Shown here: in pieces, positions 5,333 to 5,806 of the stretch
Layout: the number at the start of each line of letters is the position of its first letter
Numbering within the stretch: position 1 is the first letter of the stretch
Source: an uncultured Limnohabitans sp.
Lineage (GTDB): Bacteria > Pseudomonadota > Gammaproteobacteria > Burkholderiales > Burkholderiaceae_C
DNA: 5,806 bases
NCBI RefSeq assembly: GCF_937889215.1
Contig: NZ_CALBEX010000274.1
Location: forward strand, 1-5,806
Direction: 5' to 3'
Program-made: the position numbers and the translations under genes
Notes under the pieces: generated by a model
Told to the model about the DNA's origin: nothing
What the model saw: the letters and a program-made list of their open reading frames with translations, nothing else
Database searches by the model: none

Positions 5333-5806
5333 CAGCGCCCCCAAATCCCTTGCGGGCTCGATTGTGGATGTCCCCGGCCTGCAGGTCGGTCACTTCACAC
5401 TGAGTGAACGGCTGACGGGCTGCTCGGTGGTCTTGGCTCCCGGTGGTGCCGTGGGCGCGGTGGACGTGCGCGGGGCCGCCCCGGGCACCCGCGAGACCGA
5501 TTTGCTGGACCCAGCCAATCTGGTCGACAAAGTGCATGCCGTGGTGCTGAGCGGCGGCAGCGCCTTTGGCCTGGACGCCGCCACGGGCGTGGTGCGCTGG
5601 CTCGATGAGCAGGGCATCGGTTTTGAAACCGGCTATGGCCGCGTGCCCATCGTGCCTGCTGCCGTGTTGTTTGACTTGCCGGTGGTGCGCCCGGGCGACG
5701 ACCCCAAAGCCCGGCCCGGCGCAGATGCAGGCTATGCCGCCTGCCAAGCGGCGTCCACAGACGAGGGTGTCCTTTGGTCTTTGGTAGTACCCCACTCATT
5801 TCAACC
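5310..5806 (+). CDS. P1-family peptidase (DmpA/S58, Ntn-hydrolase fold), 5' part, probably interrupted
   Basis: An open frame starting at ATG 5310 runs off the right edge with no stop (165 codons). The start has AGGG (5300-5303) 6 nt upstream, and an in-frame TGA at 5295-5297 excludes a longer protein. Family marks: SIVDVPGLQVGHFT (17-30), GAVDVRGAAPGTRETDLL (49-66), HAVVLSGGSAFGLDAATG (76-93) and GRVPIVPAAVLFDL (110-123). Relatives (DmpA L-aminopeptidase/D-Ala-esterase, beta-peptidyl aminopeptidases, NylC) are about 320-380 residues, cleave themselves into two chains and use the new N-terminal Ser or Thr as nucleophile; that part would lie beyond the window. After AGYAACQAASTDEG (140-153) the family usually continues with a PVAEGNVGAG-like stretch, but here it reads VLWSLVVPHSFQP, which does not fit. 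The gene is therefore likely interrupted near 5768 or mis-assembled there. It is divergent from the transporter genes. Confidence 0.85.
   Translation, partial: MTSQTIVNSAPKSLAGSIVDVPGLQVGHFTLSERLTGCSVVLAPGGAVGAVDVRGAAPGTRETDLLDPANLVDKVHAVVLSGGSAFGLDAATGVVRWLDEQGIGFETGYGRVPIVPAAVLFDLPVVRPGDDPKARPGADAGYAACQAASTDEGVLWSLVVPHSFQ
5768..5806. mobile_element. Possible end of an insertion element (junction inside the peptidase gene)
   Basis: From TGT at 5768 the sequence changes: G+C falls to 18 of 39 bases against clearly higher values just before, the frame loses its peptidase likeness, and a tandem heptamer CTTTGGT appears twice (5772-5778 and 5779-5785). Many insertion sequences, including the IS21 family, begin with TG and carry short repeats near their ends, so an element end is a reasonable reading. 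Only 39 bases are visible; no transposase, second end or target duplication can be seen, and the family cannot be assigned. A contig breaking in a repeat or an assembly chimera would look the same. Confidence 0.3.

Noticed and set aside
5396..5410. Inverted repeat TTCAC-ACTGA-GTGAA within the peptidase gene, as a regulator site
   Set aside because: Five-base arms inside a conserved coding region with no second copy in the divergent gap; not enough to call.
5316..5795. A 159-codon minus-strand open frame opposite the peptidase gene
   Set aside because: No recognisable domain, and the plus strand encodes an obvious P1-family peptidase over the same bases.

Overview
The window is typical gammaproteobacterial/betaproteobacterial-style chromosome: high G+C, very compact, with genes overlapping by a few bases and Shine-Dalgarno sites inside the preceding gene. 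The protein style (505-residue SBP_bac_5 protein, DppB/C/D/F-type subunits, a P1/DmpA-family peptidase) and the G/C-ending codons fit Burkholderiales, perhaps a Comamonadaceae relative. That placement is an inference from style, not from a marker gene.

Layout from right to left, the direction in which most of the window is transcribed. (1) At 5310 to the right edge, on the plus strand, lies the 5' part of a P1-family (DmpA/S58) peptidase gene. Its family resemblance stops near codon 153, and the last ~39 bases look foreign. (2) At 5267-5309 is a 43-bp divergent gap; a possible minus-strand promoter overlaps the start of the peptidase gene. (3) From 5266 down to 109, on the minus strand, runs a complete five-gene peptide-type ABC importer operon: permease B, permease C, ATPase D, ATPase F and the periplasmic binding protein. 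All junctions overlap or are separated by 2 bp, so translation is probably coupled throughout. (4) At 54-108 is a 55-bp gap with a hairpin lacking a clear U-tract and a strong extended -10 box. (5) At 1-53 on the minus strand is the 5' part of a tRNA-Arg(ACG), cut by the left edge.

How the parts work together: the binding protein captures an oligopeptide-like ligand in the periplasm and delivers it to the B/C membrane channel, and the D/F ATPases drive uptake. The divergently encoded peptidase belongs to a family that removes N-terminal residues from peptides and amides, so it could process the imported ligand; this link rests on gene position only.

I found no clearly undescribed system. The items most worth a second look are the probable interruption of the peptidase gene at the right edge, the overlapping divergent control region, the peptidase-transporter pairing, and the loss of the cysteine-bearing tail in the F ATPase while the D ATPase keeps it.
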